DNA of 57,933 nucleotides, taken from the NCBI GenBank assembly GCA_903892175.1, contig CAITHK010000186.1, forward strand, positions 1-57,933, in the 5' to 3' direction. The stretch is from an uncultured Burkholderiales bacterium. Its GTDB lineage: Bacteria > Pseudomonadota > Gammaproteobacteria > Burkholderiales > Burkholderiaceae_C. Below are positions 40,351-49,135 of this stretch, piece by piece. The notes beneath the pieces are model-generated. The model saw nothing but the letters and a program-made list of their open reading frames with translations, ran no database searches and was not told where the DNA came from. The translations under genes and the position numbers were made by a program. How positions within the stretch are numbered: position 1 is the stretch's first letter; every line of letters starts with the position of its first letter.

Positions 40351-41403
40351 ATGCAAGCTATGCCAACCACGCCATCCGCCAAAACAACGTCTGCGCAGAC
40401 CGCCACGCCGGGTCGAACCGAGACGCCTATTGCTTTTGTGCAAGCCATTGTGGCGGCTTATGCCGCACGGGGCATGGACCCAGCGCCAGCCCTGCTGACA
40501 GCACAAATCGAGCCAAGTCTTTTACGCAAACCCAACGCCCGCATCACGGCCACGCAGATGGAGGTGGTGTCAGGTACGGCCATGCAAGAACTTGATGACG
40601 AGGGCCTGGGTTGGTTCCGCCGACGCCTGCCCTGGGGCAGCTACGGCATGCTGGTGCGGGCCTCGCTCACGGCGCCCAACTTGGGGGTGGCACTGAAACG
40701 CTGGTGCCGTCACCACAGTTTGTTGACCCATGACATTGACGTGCAGGTGCACGTGCAAGATGGCGTGGCGCAGCTGCAATTGCATGAAGCGCACGACCTG
40801 GGCATCTACCGCGAGTTCTGTGTGGTCTCAGTGCTGCGCAACGCCTTGGGCGTGGCGTGCTGGTTGACCGACTCACGCATTCCGCTGCTGCGCACCACCT
40901 TGCAATTTGCAGCCCCTGCGCACCGCGGCAGCTACCGCGTGCTGTTTGACGGACCCACCGAATTTGACGCGCCGACCCACAGCTTGCAGTTTGACGCCGG
41001 GTATTTGAGCCTGCCTGTTCGTCGAGATGAGGCTGCCTTGCAACGCATGCTGCAACGCGCCTTGTTGCTGACCGTGCGCCCCTACCGACGTGACCGTTTG
41101 CTGGTGGAAAAGGTACGTCACACCTTGGCACAACACCCCGAACACAGCCGCAACGCCGACGACTTGGCCGCCTGGCTCAACCTGTCCACCCGCACGCTGC
41201 ACCGGCAGCTGAAGGAAGAAGGGGCCTCGCTGCAACAGCTCAAAGACGCAGTGCGGCGCGACTTGGCCATCGAGTTGCTACACCGCAGCCAGCGCCCGCT
41301 CAAGCAAATTGCCCAAGCGGTGGGATTTCAGAACGAAAAGAGTTTCATCCGAGCCTTCAAGGGCTGGACGGGACAGACGCCGGATGCGTTCAGGAGCGCC
41401 TGA
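40351..41403 (+). CDS. AraC family transcriptional regulator
   Basis: The 350-residue protein has an N-terminal arabinose-binding-like (OruR/ArgR-type) domain of about 230 residues (FVQAIVAAYAARGMD, RRRLPWGSYGMLVRA) and a C-terminal double helix-turn-helix: NADDLAAWLNLSTRTLHRQL and IAQAVGFQNEKSFIRAFKGW. Length is typical for this subgroup. It is divergent from liuB, so it may control the leucine genes; the effector is unknown. The start could be the ATG at 40351 or 40360; neither has a clear ribosome-binding site. Confidence 0.88.
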   Translation: MQAMPTTPSAKTTSAQTATPGRTETPIAFVQAIVAAYAARGMDPAPALLTAQIEPSLLRKPNARITATQMEVVSGTAMQELDDEGLGWFRRRLPWGSYGMLVRASLTAPNLGVALKRWCRHHSLLTHDIDVQVHVQDGVAQLQLHEAHDLGIYREFCVVSVLRNALGVACWLTDSRIPLLRTTLQFAAPAHRGSYRVLFDGPTEFDAPTHSLQFDAGYLSLPVRRDEAALQRMLQRALLLTVRPYRRDRLLVEKVRHTLAQHPEHSRNADDLAAWLNLSTRTLHRQLKEEGASLQQLKDAVRRDLAIELLHRSQRPLKQIAQAVGFQNEKSFIRAFKGWTGQTPDAFRSA

Positions 41404-41411
41404 GGGCGCAA

Positions 41412-41819
41412 CTACCAAATCTCAAGACGCAGAGATTGATTTGCAGGCACTTTCGCGAATGCCTTGTCGCGGCTGACCAGTGTTGCTTTCGCGTTGATCG
41501 CGTGGGCGGCAATCATCATGTCGAAATCACTCAGGTTGATGCCTAGCGCTTCCAGCGTGGCGCACAACTTGCCGTAGCAAATGGCAACGTCTTCGTCCCA
41601 AGGCAACACGTCCATGCGCAGCAGCACTTGCGTCAGGGCGTTGCGCAAGCGAGCAGGTTGCCCCTTGCGATGCAGGCCATATTCAAGCTCTGCCAAAGTC
41701 ACGCTCGAGATCACCGCTTGTCCTACGGGAACCGCCGTCAACCGCGCCAGCAATGGGGCATCACGCCCCTGCATGATGTGGCTAACGACGTTGGTATCGA
41801 GCATGAAGCGCTGGCTCAT
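41412..41819 (-). CDS. vapC: PIN-domain toxin VapC (second TA locus)
   Basis: This 135-residue PIN ribonuclease has [13 protein letters not shown] (first Asp), [12 protein letters not shown] (Glu), [11 protein letters not shown] (Asp) and [10 protein letters not shown] (Asp). It resembles the tRNA(fMet)-specific VapC of enterobacteria. It overlaps the antitoxin gene by four bases (ATGA). It converges with the AraC gene; only 8 bases separate the two stops. Confidence 0.93.
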   Translation of the reverse strand: MSQRFMLDTNVVSHIMQGRDAPLLARLTAVPVGQAVISSVTLAELEYGLHRKGQPARLRNALTQVLLRMDVLPWDEDVAICYGKLCATLEALGINLSDFDMMIAAHAINAKATLVSRDKAFAKVPANQSLRLEIW

Positions 41820-42067
41820 TCCTGCACGCCCTCAAAAGGATCGCGCCGGGCACGGGTCTGACGGCGCTCAATCAGCAAATCCTCGTCCTTGTTTTGAGCC
41901 ACCACATCCAGCAGGCCTTGCCAATCGGTGGGTTTGCGCGACAACACCACATCGCCCGTGGCTGGGTCGTGCCGGATAAACACTTCGGGCACATCAAAGC
42001 GGAACTCCAATGGCAAGCGCACCGCTTGGCTGCGGCCCGTCACAAATACTTTGGCGGTTTGGTGCAT
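41816..42067 (-). CDS. vapB: AbrB/SpoVT-type antitoxin VapB (second TA locus)
   Basis: The 83-residue antitoxin starts [20 protein letters not shown], a swapped-hairpin AbrB DNA-binding domain, followed by [18 protein letters not shown] and a C-terminal part that would wrap the toxin ([11 protein letters not shown]). The ATG at 42067 has GGGAG five bases upstream. A GGTGCATA/TATGCACC inverted repeat (42061-42068 and 42102-42109) spans the start and may be an operator. This antitoxin belongs to a different family from the VapB at 38283. Confidence 0.9.
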   Translation of the reverse strand: MHQTAKVFVTGRSQAVRLPLEFRFDVPEVFIRHDPATGDVVLSRKPTDWQGLLDVVAQNKDEDLLIERRQTRARRDPFEGVQE

Positions 42068-42122
42068 ATGGACTCCCTTTGTCTGGCGATATATCTCATG
42101 GTATGCACCAGCACACGCCATG

Positions 42123-42764
42123 TCAAGACAAGAGCTCACGCATGTCGTCAAACACATGCGCCGCGCCAGCTTGGCGCAATGCGTCAGCTTGTCCATGCAC
42201 GGCATAGCCCCACACGGTGGCACCGGCGGCCACACCGGCGGCCACGCCAATAGGCGTGTCTTCGATCGCCAGGCAACGCGCGGGGTCTTGGCCCAAGTGC
42301 GCAGCGGCAGCCAAGTACACATCAGGGAAAGGCTTGCTGCGTGGCACTTCGTGGCCACTGAAAATACGCCCATCAAAAAAATCGAACAAGCCCACTTGCG
42401 CCAGCATGAGGTTGATCTTGAAGCGGTCTGCGCCCGAGGCACAGGCAATCTGTCCCTGGTGCACGGCATGCAGGTGCTGCACGGCTTGGTGCACATGGGG
42501 AATGGCCGTGATTTCGTTTTCCAGCCGCACATTGCGACGCTGGTAGAAGGTTTGCAACCAGTCTTCGGTGAAGGGTTGGCCAGTGTGGGCCTCGATCAAG
42601 TCTTTGCGGGTGCGCACGGTGTGTCCCACAAAGTGGGCCATGCACTCTTGCAGCGTGAGTTGCCAGCCCAACTCTTCGAACATATCGCGCAACACACCAC
42701 AGGTGATGGCTTCGCTGTCGACCAGCACACCATCGCAATCAAACAACACGGCATCGAATTTCAT
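42123..42764 (-). CDS. HAD superfamily phosphatase (CbbY/phosphoglucomutase-like)
   Basis: This 213-residue HAD hydrolase shows motif [19 protein letters not shown], motif II around ACASGADRF, and motifs III/IV around SKPFPDVYL and [13 protein letters not shown]. It belongs to subfamily IA with an alpha-helical cap, close to CbbY and beta-phosphoglucomutase-like enzymes. The substrate (phosphoglycolate, sugar phosphate or other) cannot be told. The ATG at 42764 was chosen because the motif I strand begins directly after it. It lies 27 bases downstream of the YchJ-like gene. Confidence 0.88.
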   Translation of the reverse strand: MKFDAVLFDCDGVLVDSEAITCGVLRDMFEELGWQLTLQECMAHFVGHTVRTRKDLIEAHTGQPFTEDWLQTFYQRRNVRLENEITAIPHVHQAVQHLHAVHQGQIACASGADRFKINLMLAQVGLFDFFDGRIFSGHEVPRSKPFPDVYLAAAAHLGQDPARCLAIEDTPIGVAAGVAAGATVWGYAVHGQADALRQAGAAHVFDDMRELLS

Positions 42765-42791
42765 GGCGCGATTATCGATGCCGGCCACGGT

Positions 42792-43214
42792 CTAGCGCGA
42801 GTCGCCATCCACGTAAAACCAGCGCCCGTCCTCGCGCACGAAGCGGCTGCGCTCGTGCAGGCGCACCGCGCGGCCCTCCAACCGATAGCGCGCCACGAAC
42901 TCGACCTCTGCCGTGTCGGCACCCGTGGCTTGGTGCGCGCGCACTTCGAGCCCCAACCATTTGGCAGATGGATCGAATTCGAGTGACGCAGGACGCGTGC
43001 TGGCATGCCAGGTGGCAAGCAGATGCGCCGCGTCTTGCAGCACGAACGCGCTGTAGCGCGAGCGCATCAAGGCCTCGGCGGTGGGTGCAGGCACCGTGTC
43101 AAAGGCCACGATGAAACGACCGCAACACGGGGCATAGCCCAGCACGCGTTGCTTGGCGTCGCGCTGGCCGCAGGGGCAGGCGTCACCCGCTGTAGGGAGG
43201 GACACGGCCCTCAC
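42792..43214 (-). CDS. YchJ family protein (SEC-C-like zinc module plus NTF2-like domain)
   Basis: This protein of about 140 residues has CPCGQRDAKQRV...CCGRFIV near the N-terminus (a SEC-C-like zinc module), then EALMRSRYSAFVLQDAAHLL and LHERSRFVREDGRWFYVDGD, the YchJ (UPF0225) core. The C-terminal second SEC-C motif found in E. coli YchJ is absent. The start is probably the GTG at 43214, overlapping the acyl-CoA dehydrogenase stop (GTGA); a GTG at 43205 is the alternative. The role of the family is unknown. Confidence 0.85.
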   Translation of the reverse strand: MRAVSLPTAGDACPCGQRDAKQRVLGYAPCCGRFIVAFDTVPAPTAEALMRSRYSAFVLQDAAHLLATWHASTRPASLEFDPSAKWLGLEVRAHQATGADTAEVEFVARYRLEGRAVRLHERSRFVREDGRWFYVDGDSR

Positions 43215-44341
43215 GCCAGCGCACGCTGGATGATGATTTTTTGCACGTCGCTGGTGCCTTCGTAGATTTGGCACACGCGCACATCGCGGTAAATGCGCTC
43301 GACGGGGAAGTCGCCCACCACGCCATACCCACCCAAGGTTTGGATGGCTGCGCTGCACACCCGCTCGGCGGTTTCGCTGGCAAACAGTTTGGCCATGGCG
43401 GCTTCTTTCAGACACGGCAAGCCCGCGTCGCGCAAGCTGGCGGCGTGGTACATGAGCTGGCGGGCGGCTTCGAGTTGCGTGGCGCAGTCGGCCAAGCGAA
43501 AGCCCACCGCCTGGTGGTTGAAGATGGCGGTGCCAAAACTCTCGCGGTCTTTGCTGTACTGCAAGGCCACCTCAAAGGCGCTGCGCGCCATGCCAATGCT
43601 TTGCGCCGCAATGCCAATGCGTCCGCCTTCCAGGGCGGAGAGGGCAATCTTGTAGCCCTCGCCTTCGGCACCAATCAGGTTCTCGGCGGGGATGCGACAG
43701 TTGTCAAAGTTGATTTGGGCGGTGTCGCTGCTGTGCTGGCCCAGCTTGTCTTCCAGTCGCGCCACGTGGTAACCCGAGGTATGGGTGGGCACGATGAAAG
43801 CACTCATGCCTTTTTTGCCCGCGCCCTTGTCGGTGACGGCAATGACGATGGCCACATGGCCGTTCTTGCCGCTGGTGATGAACTGCTTGACGCCGTTGAT
43901 CACATACGCATCGCCTTGCTTGATGGCGGTGGTTCTGAGCGCCGACGCGTCCGAGCCCACATGCGGCTCGGTCAAACAAAACGCACCCAGCATTTGGCCT
44001 TGTGCCAGCGGCGTCAGCCATTGCTTCTTTTGCGCGTCGTTGCCATAGCGCATAAGGATGGCATTGACCGGGCAGTTGGTCACACTGATGGCGGTGCTGG
44101 TGCCGCCGTCGCCTGCGGCGATTTCTTCCAGCACCACGGCCAGGCTCAGGTAGTCCAGTCCCGCACCACCCAAGTCTTCAGGCACGCAAATGCCATACGC
44201 GCCGAGTGCGGCCAAGCCTTGGTGCACGCCCACGGGAAAGTGGTGCTCTTTGTCCCAGCGCGCGGCGTGGGGCCACAGCTCTTGTTGGGCAAAGTCGCGC
44301 ACGGCGTCGCGGATCATTTCTTGGTCGGCAGTGAGCAGCAT
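43211..44341 (-). CDS. acyl-CoA dehydrogenase (short/medium-chain type)
   Basis: This 376-residue FAD enzyme shows FCLTEPHVGSDASAL (FAD contact) and VCQIYEGTSDVQK, where the glutamate of YEGTS is the catalytic base of short/medium-chain acyl-CoA dehydrogenases. YAIV-type residues typical of glutaryl-CoA enzymes are not seen. GGAG precedes the ATG by 6 bases. It follows the SDR by 30 bases and overlaps the YchJ-like gene. Its substrate is not shown; the position in a branched-chain acyl-CoA cluster suggests a short acyl-CoA such as 2-methylbutyryl- or isobutyryl-CoA. Confidence 0.93.
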   Translation of the reverse strand: MLLTADQEMIRDAVRDFAQQELWPHAARWDKEHHFPVGVHQGLAALGAYGICVPEDLGGAGLDYLSLAVVLEEIAAGDGGTSTAISVTNCPVNAILMRYGNDAQKKQWLTPLAQGQMLGAFCLTEPHVGSDASALRTTAIKQGDAYVINGVKQFITSGKNGHVAIVIAVTDKGAGKKGMSAFIVPTHTSGYHVARLEDKLGQHSSDTAQINFDNCRIPAENLIGAEGEGYKIALSALEGGRIGIAAQSIGMARSAFEVALQYSKDRESFGTAIFNHQAVGFRLADCATQLEAARQLMYHAASLRDAGLPCLKEAAMAKLFASETAERVCSAAIQTLGGYGVVGDFPVERIYRDVRVCQIYEGTSDVQKIIIQRALA

Positions 44342-44371
44342 GGGGGCTCCAGCAAGGGGGATAAAGTCAGC

Positions 44372-45037
44372 TCACCAAGAAATGGCGTGGCCGTCGTAGT
44401 TCAAAAACTGCCCCCGTTGGGCGGGGCTCAGATGGGCCAGGGTATGCCGCAGGTGACGCGCACTGTCGCTCGCGCTCAGCGGTGCGTGGCCGCCGCCCAT
44501 GTCGGTTTGGACCCAACCCGGATGCAAGGCCACCATGTGGGCGCGCGGGTAATCGTGCTGGGAGGTTCGCATGACCATGTTGAGCGCGGCTTTGCTGATG
44601 CGGTAAAGCGCAGCGTCACCCGACTGGGTGTTGTGCAAACTGCCCATTTGGCTGCTGATGAAGGCCAACACGCCGCCGGCCGCCTCTACCGCAGGAGCCA
44701 CTTGCGGCACGCTCATCATGGCGCCCATGACGTTGGCGTGCATCACACGGTCAAATGCGTTTTGGGTAGGTGGCGTGCGGGCATTGGCGCGGTCCATCAC
44801 GCCTGCGACGTAGATGGCCACATCCAGCGACTCGCCATCGAGCTGCCAAGCCAGAGAAGAAACACTGGCCGGATCGGCCACGTCCACGCGCCAGCAGGTG
44901 GCACCCGCAGCCACCACACGATCGCGACCCGCGTCGTCACGCGCCGTGCCGATGACACGCCAGCCGTCGGCGGCGTACTGCTGGGCCAAGGCCAAGCCAA
45001 TGCCGCGCGAAGCACCAAGGATCAAAACGGTTTGCAT
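44372..45037 (-). CDS. short-chain dehydrogenase/reductase (SDR)
   Basis: This 221-residue Rossmann-fold enzyme begins MQTVLILGASRGIGLALAQ (nucleotide site TGxxxGxG variant GASRGIG) and has the catalytic Y-x3-K in ALYRISKAALNMV. The short length and the SQMGSLHNTQSGDAALYRIS pattern place it with the CsgA/sniffer-like SDRs. The substrate is unknown. It lies between the thiolase and the acyl-CoA dehydrogenase, 12 and 30 bases from each, so it is co-transcribed with acyl-CoA catabolic genes. Confidence 0.9.
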   Translation of the reverse strand: MQTVLILGASRGIGLALAQQYAADGWRVIGTARDDAGRDRVVAAGATCWRVDVADPASVSSLAWQLDGESLDVAIYVAGVMDRANARTPPTQNAFDRVMHANVMGAMMSVPQVAPAVEAAGGVLAFISSQMGSLHNTQSGDAALYRISKAALNMVMRTSQHDYPRAHMVALHPGWVQTDMGGGHAPLSASDSARHLRHTLAHLSPAQRGQFLNYDGHAISW

Positions 45038-45049
45038 ACGTGGCCGCTT

Positions 45050-46231
45050 TCAAAGAACTTCAAGTGCCACCGCAGTGGCTTCCCCGCCGCCAATGCACAA
45101 GGTGGCCAAGCCCTTGGTCAAGCCCCTCGCTTTGAGCGCATGGATCAAGGTGACCATGATGCGCGCACCCGAGGCCCCGATGGGGTGGCCCAAGGCACAG
45201 GCGCCCCCGTTGACGTTGACCTTGTCGTGCGGCACTTGCAGGTCAGTCATCAAGGCCATAGGCACCACGGCAAAGGCCTCGTTGACTTCCCACAGGTCCA
45301 CATCAGCCACCGACCAGCCGGCTTTGGCCAAGGCTTTTTGGGTGGCCCCCACCGGGGCGGTGGCGAACCATTCGGGCTCTTGGGCATGGGTGGCGTGACT
45401 GACGATGCGCGCCAGCGGGGTACAGCCCAACTTCTTGGCGGTGCTCTCGCGCATCAGCACCAAGGCAGCAGCCCCGTCGTTGATGGACGAGCTGGACGCG
45501 GCGGTGATGGTGCCGTCTTTCTTGAAGGCGGGTTTGAGGCTGGTGATTTTGTCGAGCTTGACTTTGCCGGGACCTTCGTCGATCGAAATCACAGTCTCGC
45601 CGGCGCGGCCCTTGACGGTGACCGGCGCAATTTCGGCGGCAAATGCGCCCGAGGCGGTAGCGGCCTTGGCTCGCTCCACACTGGCGGTGGCAAACGCATC
45701 TTGCTGGGCGCGGGTGAAGCTGTATTTGGCGGCACAATCTTCCCCAAAGGTGCCCATGCTGCGGCCCGGCTCATACGCGTCTTCCAGGCCATCGAGCATC
45801 ATGTGGTCAAAGATGCGGTCGTGGCCAATGCGGTAACCACCGCGCGCCTTGGGCAGCAAGTAAGGGGCGTTGGTCATGCTCTCCATGCCACCGGCCACCA
45901 ACACGTCGTGCGAACCCGCCACCAGCATGTCGTGCGCAAACATGGCCGCGCGCATGCCGGATCCGCACATCTTGGACAAGGTGACCGCACCTGCACTTTT
46001 GGGCAAGCCGCCTTTGAAGGCGGCTTGGCGCGCCGGGGCCTGGCCTTGGCCCGCCATCAAACAGTTGCCAAACAACACCTCGGTCACCAGCTCGGGGGGG
46101 ATGCCCGCACGCGCGACGGCAGCGGCAATGGCGACACCGCCCAAGTCGTGCGCGGCCAGTGACGCGAAATCGCTTTGAAAACTGCCCATGGGGGTGCGCG
46201 CTGCACCGACGATGACGATGGGGTCTGACAT
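45050..46231 (-). CDS. acetyl-CoA C-acetyltransferase (thiolase)
   Basis: This 393-residue thiolase II carries the nucleophilic cysteine in LSKMCGSGMRAAM, the histidine in GGACALGHPIGASGAR and the C-terminal CIGGGEATAVALEVL (Cys/Gly). It condenses or cleaves acetoacetyl-CoA, so it can finish the conversion of acetoacetate from HMG-CoA lyase to acetyl-CoA. The ATG at 46231 is preceded by AGGAG at 7 bases; the longer frame to 46342 runs into unrelated sequence. Confidence 0.95.
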   Translation of the reverse strand: MSDPIVIVGAARTPMGSFQSDFASLAAHDLGGVAIAAAVARAGIPPELVTEVLFGNCLMAGQGQAPARQAAFKGGLPKSAGAVTLSKMCGSGMRAAMFAHDMLVAGSHDVLVAGGMESMTNAPYLLPKARGGYRIGHDRIFDHMMLDGLEDAYEPGRSMGTFGEDCAAKYSFTRAQQDAFATASVERAKAATASGAFAAEIAPVTVKGRAGETVISIDEGPGKVKLDKITSLKPAFKKDGTITAASSSSINDGAAALVLMRESTAKKLGCTPLARIVSHATHAQEPEWFATAPVGATQKALAKAGWSVADVDLWEVNEAFAVVPMALMTDLQVPHDKVNVNGGACALGHPIGASGARIMVTLIHALKARGLTKGLATLCIGGGEATAVALEVL

Positions 46232-46271
46232 AAAGATCTCCTGAAAGTTCAAAGTAAAAACCAAGCGCGGG

Positions 46272-46934
46272 TCAGGCGCCCATGCCACCTCGGGGGTAGC
46301 GTTTGAAAGCGTTGCGAAACACATCGACCACTTCGTGGGCACCGTTCATGCTCACGCCCAGGTCTTTGACCAACCCATCGTCAAGGCCGTAAATCCAGCC
46401 GTGTACGGTGATTTTTTGACCACGGCTCCAGGCGTCTTGCATGACGTTGGAGAGCGCCACATTGCCCACTTGTTCGATCACATTCATCTCGCACATGACG
46501 CGCTCTAGCTCGTCTTGCGGCAAGTGGTTGAGGCGCTGGCGATGGCGCAATCGCACGTCTTGCACATGGCGCAACCAGTTGTCGGCCAAGCCCACACGCG
46601 TGCCCCGAGTCGCCGCCAACACACCACCGCACCCGTAATGGCCCACCACCATGATGTGCTCGACCTTGAGGGCGTCCACCGCGTACTGAATCACGGACAA
46701 GGCGTTCAAGTCGGAATGCACCACCACGTTGGCCACGTTGCGATGCACAAACACCTCACCAGGATCCAAGCCGGTGATTTGGTTGGCTGGCACACGGCTG
46801 TCAGAGCAGCCGATCCACAGGTACTTGGGCGTCTGCTGGTTGGCCAGGCGGCTGAAGTACGCCGGGTTCTCTTGCTGCATGCGTGCAGCCCAGGCGCGGT
46901 TGTTGTCAAACAGATGTTGAAGTGAATGGGTCAT
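46272..46934 (-). CDS. can: beta-class carbonic anhydrase
   Basis: This 220-residue zinc enzyme interconverts CO2 and bicarbonate. Zinc ligands and catalytic residues are in LWIGCSDSRVPANQITGLD (C-x-D-x-R) and VVGHYGCGGVLAATRG (H-x2-C). GLDDGLVKDLG near the C-terminus is typical of the E. coli Can group. The ATG at 46934 gives MTHSLQHLFDNNRAWA, the standard N-terminus. It lies between isovaleryl-CoA dehydrogenase and thiolase on the same strand, 29 and 40 bases away, and may supply bicarbonate to the biotin carboxylase. Confidence 0.96.
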   Translation of the reverse strand: MTHSLQHLFDNNRAWAARMQQENPAYFSRLANQQTPKYLWIGCSDSRVPANQITGLDPGEVFVHRNVANVVVHSDLNALSVIQYAVDALKVEHIMVVGHYGCGGVLAATRGTRVGLADNWLRHVQDVRLRHRQRLNHLPQDELERVMCEMNVIEQVGNVALSNVMQDAWSRGQKITVHGWIYGLDDGLVKDLGVSMNGAHEVVDVFRNAFKRYPRGGMGA

Positions 46935-46963
46935 ACGTGCATTGTGCCCAGCAGGCCATGTCC

Positions 46964-48145
46964 TTAGCAGGTCTCGGCAAACAATTCGCGACCAATCAGC
47001 ATGCGGCGGATTTCGCTGGTGCCGGCGCCAATTTCGTACAACTTGGCATCGCGCCACAAACGGCCCAGGGGGTAGTCGTTGATGTAGCCGTTGCCACCAA
47101 AAATTTGCACGCCCTCGCCCGCCATCCAGGTGGCTTTTTCGGCACACCACAAAATGACCGAGGCGCAGTCTTTGCGCACTTGGCGCACGTGGTCAGTACC
47201 CAACAGGTCGAGGTTTTTAGCGACGGTGTAGGCAAACGAGCGACCGGCTTGCAGCACGGTGTACATGTCGGCCACTTTGCCTTGGATGAGTTGGAACTCG
47301 CCAATGCTTTGGCCAAACTGCTTGCGGTCGTGGATATAGGGGATCACGTTGTCCATCACCGACTGCATGATGCCCAAGGGGCCACCCGTGAGGACCGCGC
47401 GTTCGTAGTCGAGCCCGCTCATGAGCACTTTGGCGCCATTGTTCAAGCCGCCCAGAATGTTGTCGGCGGGCACTTCAACGTTGTGAAACACCAGCTCCCC
47501 GGTGTGGCTGCCGCGCATGCCCAGTTTGTCGAGCTTTTGGGCGATGGAGAAACCTTTCATGCCTTTTTCAATCAAGAAGGCCGTCACCCCTCGGGCGCCC
47601 AATTCAGGTTCGCTTTTGGCATAGACCACCAAGGTATCGGCATCGGGGCCGTTGGTGATCCACATCTTGTTGCCGTTGAGCAGGTAATACCCCCCCTTGT
47701 CCTCGGCTTTGAGCTTCATGCTGATCACATCACTGCCGGCACCGGGCTCTGACATGGCCAATGCGCCCACGTGCTCGCCCGAAATCAGCTTGGGCAAATA
47801 CTTTTGACGTTGTGCCTCTGTACCGTTGCGCTTGATTTGGTTGACGCACAAGTTGCTGTGCGCGCCGTAGCTCAAACCCACGCTGGCGGAGGCGCGCGAG
47901 ATTTCTTCCATGGCGATCATGTGGGCCAGGTAGCCCATGTTGGCGCCGCCATATTCTTCGCCCACGGTGATGCCCAGCACACCCAGATCGCCCATCTTGC
48001 GCCACAGGTCCATGGGGAATTGGTCGCTGCGGTCGATCTCGGCCGCGCGTGGGGCGATTTCGGCTTGGGCAAAGTCACGCACGGCATCGCGCAAAGCATC
48101 GATGTCGTCACCGAGTTGAAAGTTCAGGCCGGGCAAGTTGTGCAT
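46964..48145 (-). CDS. liuA: isovaleryl-CoA dehydrogenase
   Basis: This 393-residue FAD enzyme converts isovaleryl-CoA to 3-methylcrotonyl-CoA, the first liu step. The canonical catalytic glutamate position is not YEGTS but [14 protein letters not shown]; instead [18 protein letters not shown] carries the glutamate in the helix-G position used by isovaleryl-CoA dehydrogenases. [16 protein letters not shown] is the FAD loop. The start at 48145 follows GGAG. It lies downstream of liuR and a thioesterase on the same strand. Confidence 0.96.
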   Translation of the reverse strand: MHNLPGLNFQLGDDIDALRDAVRDFAQAEIAPRAAEIDRSDQFPMDLWRKMGDLGVLGITVGEEYGGANMGYLAHMIAMEEISRASASVGLSYGAHSNLCVNQIKRNGTEAQRQKYLPKLISGEHVGALAMSEPGAGSDVISMKLKAEDKGGYYLLNGNKMWITNGPDADTLVVYAKSEPELGARGVTAFLIEKGMKGFSIAQKLDKLGMRGSHTGELVFHNVEVPADNILGGLNNGAKVLMSGLDYERAVLTGGPLGIMQSVMDNVIPYIHDRKQFGQSIGEFQLIQGKVADMYTVLQAGRSFAYTVAKNLDLLGTDHVRQVRKDCASVILWCAEKATWMAGEGVQIFGGNGYINDYPLGRLWRDAKLYEIGAGTSEIRRMLIGRELFAETC

Positions 48146-48165
48146 GGGCGTCTCCTGCAAAAACA

Positions 48166-48621
48166 TCAATAGGTTTGTTTGACTACCGCGAGGGTCTGCT
48201 GCATCAAGGCGCAAGGCGATTCGGTGCCGTCGACATCCAAATGAACCACCTCGGCCGTGGTGATGACGAGCCGCTTGCCAGCGCGCACCACATGGCCACG
48301 GGCGCGCAGCTCACCGTCTTTGAAGGCGGCCAAGAAGTTGATCTTGTATTCCACCGTGGCCACCTCCATGCCTTCAGCCACACAGGTGAGCCCGGCGTAG
48401 CCAGCTGCAATGTCAGCCAAAGCGCCCATGGCGCCGCCGTGGTAGCCGCCTTGTTGTTGGGTGACGCGCTCGGAGTAGGGCAGCGCAATTTCGACTTCAC
48501 CAGGCGCCACCGAGACCAGGCGCGCTTGCAGGTGCCGCATCATGCCCTGGCGCACAAAGCTCGTCTCAATACGCTCGCGCAAAGCGGCGCTTGAGCTGGG
48601 GGTGTGGGACGTTTCGGTCAT
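48166..48621 (-). CDS. PaaI-type hotdog thioesterase
   Basis: The 151-residue hotdog-fold enzyme shows [20 protein letters not shown] (the helix and catalytic region) and [20 protein letters not shown]. It probably hydrolyses acyl-CoA thioesters and rescues CoA from dead-end intermediates. Its ATG overlaps the liuR stop (ATGA), so it is co-translated with the regulator and sits immediately before liuA. The acyl substrate is unknown. Confidence 0.92.
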   Translation of the reverse strand: MTETSHTPSSSAALRERIETSFVRQGMMRHLQARLVSVAPGEVEIALPYSERVTQQQGGYHGGAMGALADIAAGYAGLTCVAEGMEVATVEYKINFLAAFKDGELRARGHVVRAGKRLVITTAEVVHLDVDGTESPCALMQQTLAVVKQTY

Positions 48622-49067
48622 GTGCGCGCGGCCTGAATTGTCTTTGGGGCTTTGGCTGCCTTGGTGGGGCTGCCCGCGCTCAGGCCCTGTTTGGCCAGCA
48701 AGCTGCGGGCTTCTTTTTCGTGCACTTTGACCTCGTCAAGGTTGGCCTCTAGTTCAGCCATTTGTGCTTCGAGTTGTTGGCGGTGCTCTGCGAGCACCAG
48801 CAGGAATTTTTGCAACTGCGGGCCGGTGTCACGCGGGCTGTCGTACATGTCGATCAGCTCTTTGGCTTCGGTCAGCGACAAACCCAGGCGCTTGGCACGC
48901 AGGGTGAGTTTCAGGCGCGTGCGGTCGCGGTGGCTGTAAATGCGGTTGCGCCCGCCGGGGCCTGAGCGCTCGGGCTGGAGCAAACCCATGTCTTCGTAGA
49001 AGCGGATGGCGCGGGTGGTGAGGTCGAACTCACGCGCCAAATCGCTGATGGAATAGGTGGTGGCCAT
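48618..49067 (-). CDS. liuR: MerR family regulator LiuR
   Basis: This 149-residue regulator starts MATTYSISDLAREFDLTTRA, a MerR winged helix, then IRFYEDMGLLQPERSGPGGR and NRIYSHRDRTRLKLTL, followed by a dimerising coiled coil (LAEHRQQLEAQMAELEANLD). In beta- and gammaproteobacteria LiuR controls the leucine/isovalerate genes. Its position directly before the thioesterase and liuA fits that role. A perfect 22-base palindrome lies 15 bases upstream of the ATG. The effector is not visible in the sequence. Confidence 0.9.
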   Translation of the reverse strand: MATTYSISDLAREFDLTTRAIRFYEDMGLLQPERSGPGGRNRIYSHRDRTRLKLTLRAKRLGLSLTEAKELIDMYDSPRDTGPQLQKFLLVLAEHRQQLEAQMAELEANLDEVKVHEKEARSLLAKQGLSAGSPTKAAKAPKTIQAART

Positions 49068-49082
49068 GGCTGGGGTGCTCTG

Positions 49083-49104
49083 TTGACGTTTACGTAAACG
49101 TCAA
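49083..49104. promoter_or_regulatory. LiuR-type operator palindrome
   Basis: This is a perfect 22-base self-complementary sequence built on TTGACGTTTAC and its complement (centre ACGT). TTGACG..CGTCAA matches the shape of LiuR binding sites. It is centred about 27 bases before the liuR start codon, so autoregulation and control of liuR-thioesterase-liuA is likely. Confidence 0.8.
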
Positions 49105-49135
49105 TTATGACGGGTAAATTAAGGCCCCAGAAAAC

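Noticed and set aside
43241-46162. A 973-residue plus-strand open frame opposite the acyl-CoA dehydrogenase, SDR and thiolase
   Set aside because: It is a shadow of three well-supported minus-strand genes, with a His/Gly/Ala-rich translation typical of antisense frames.
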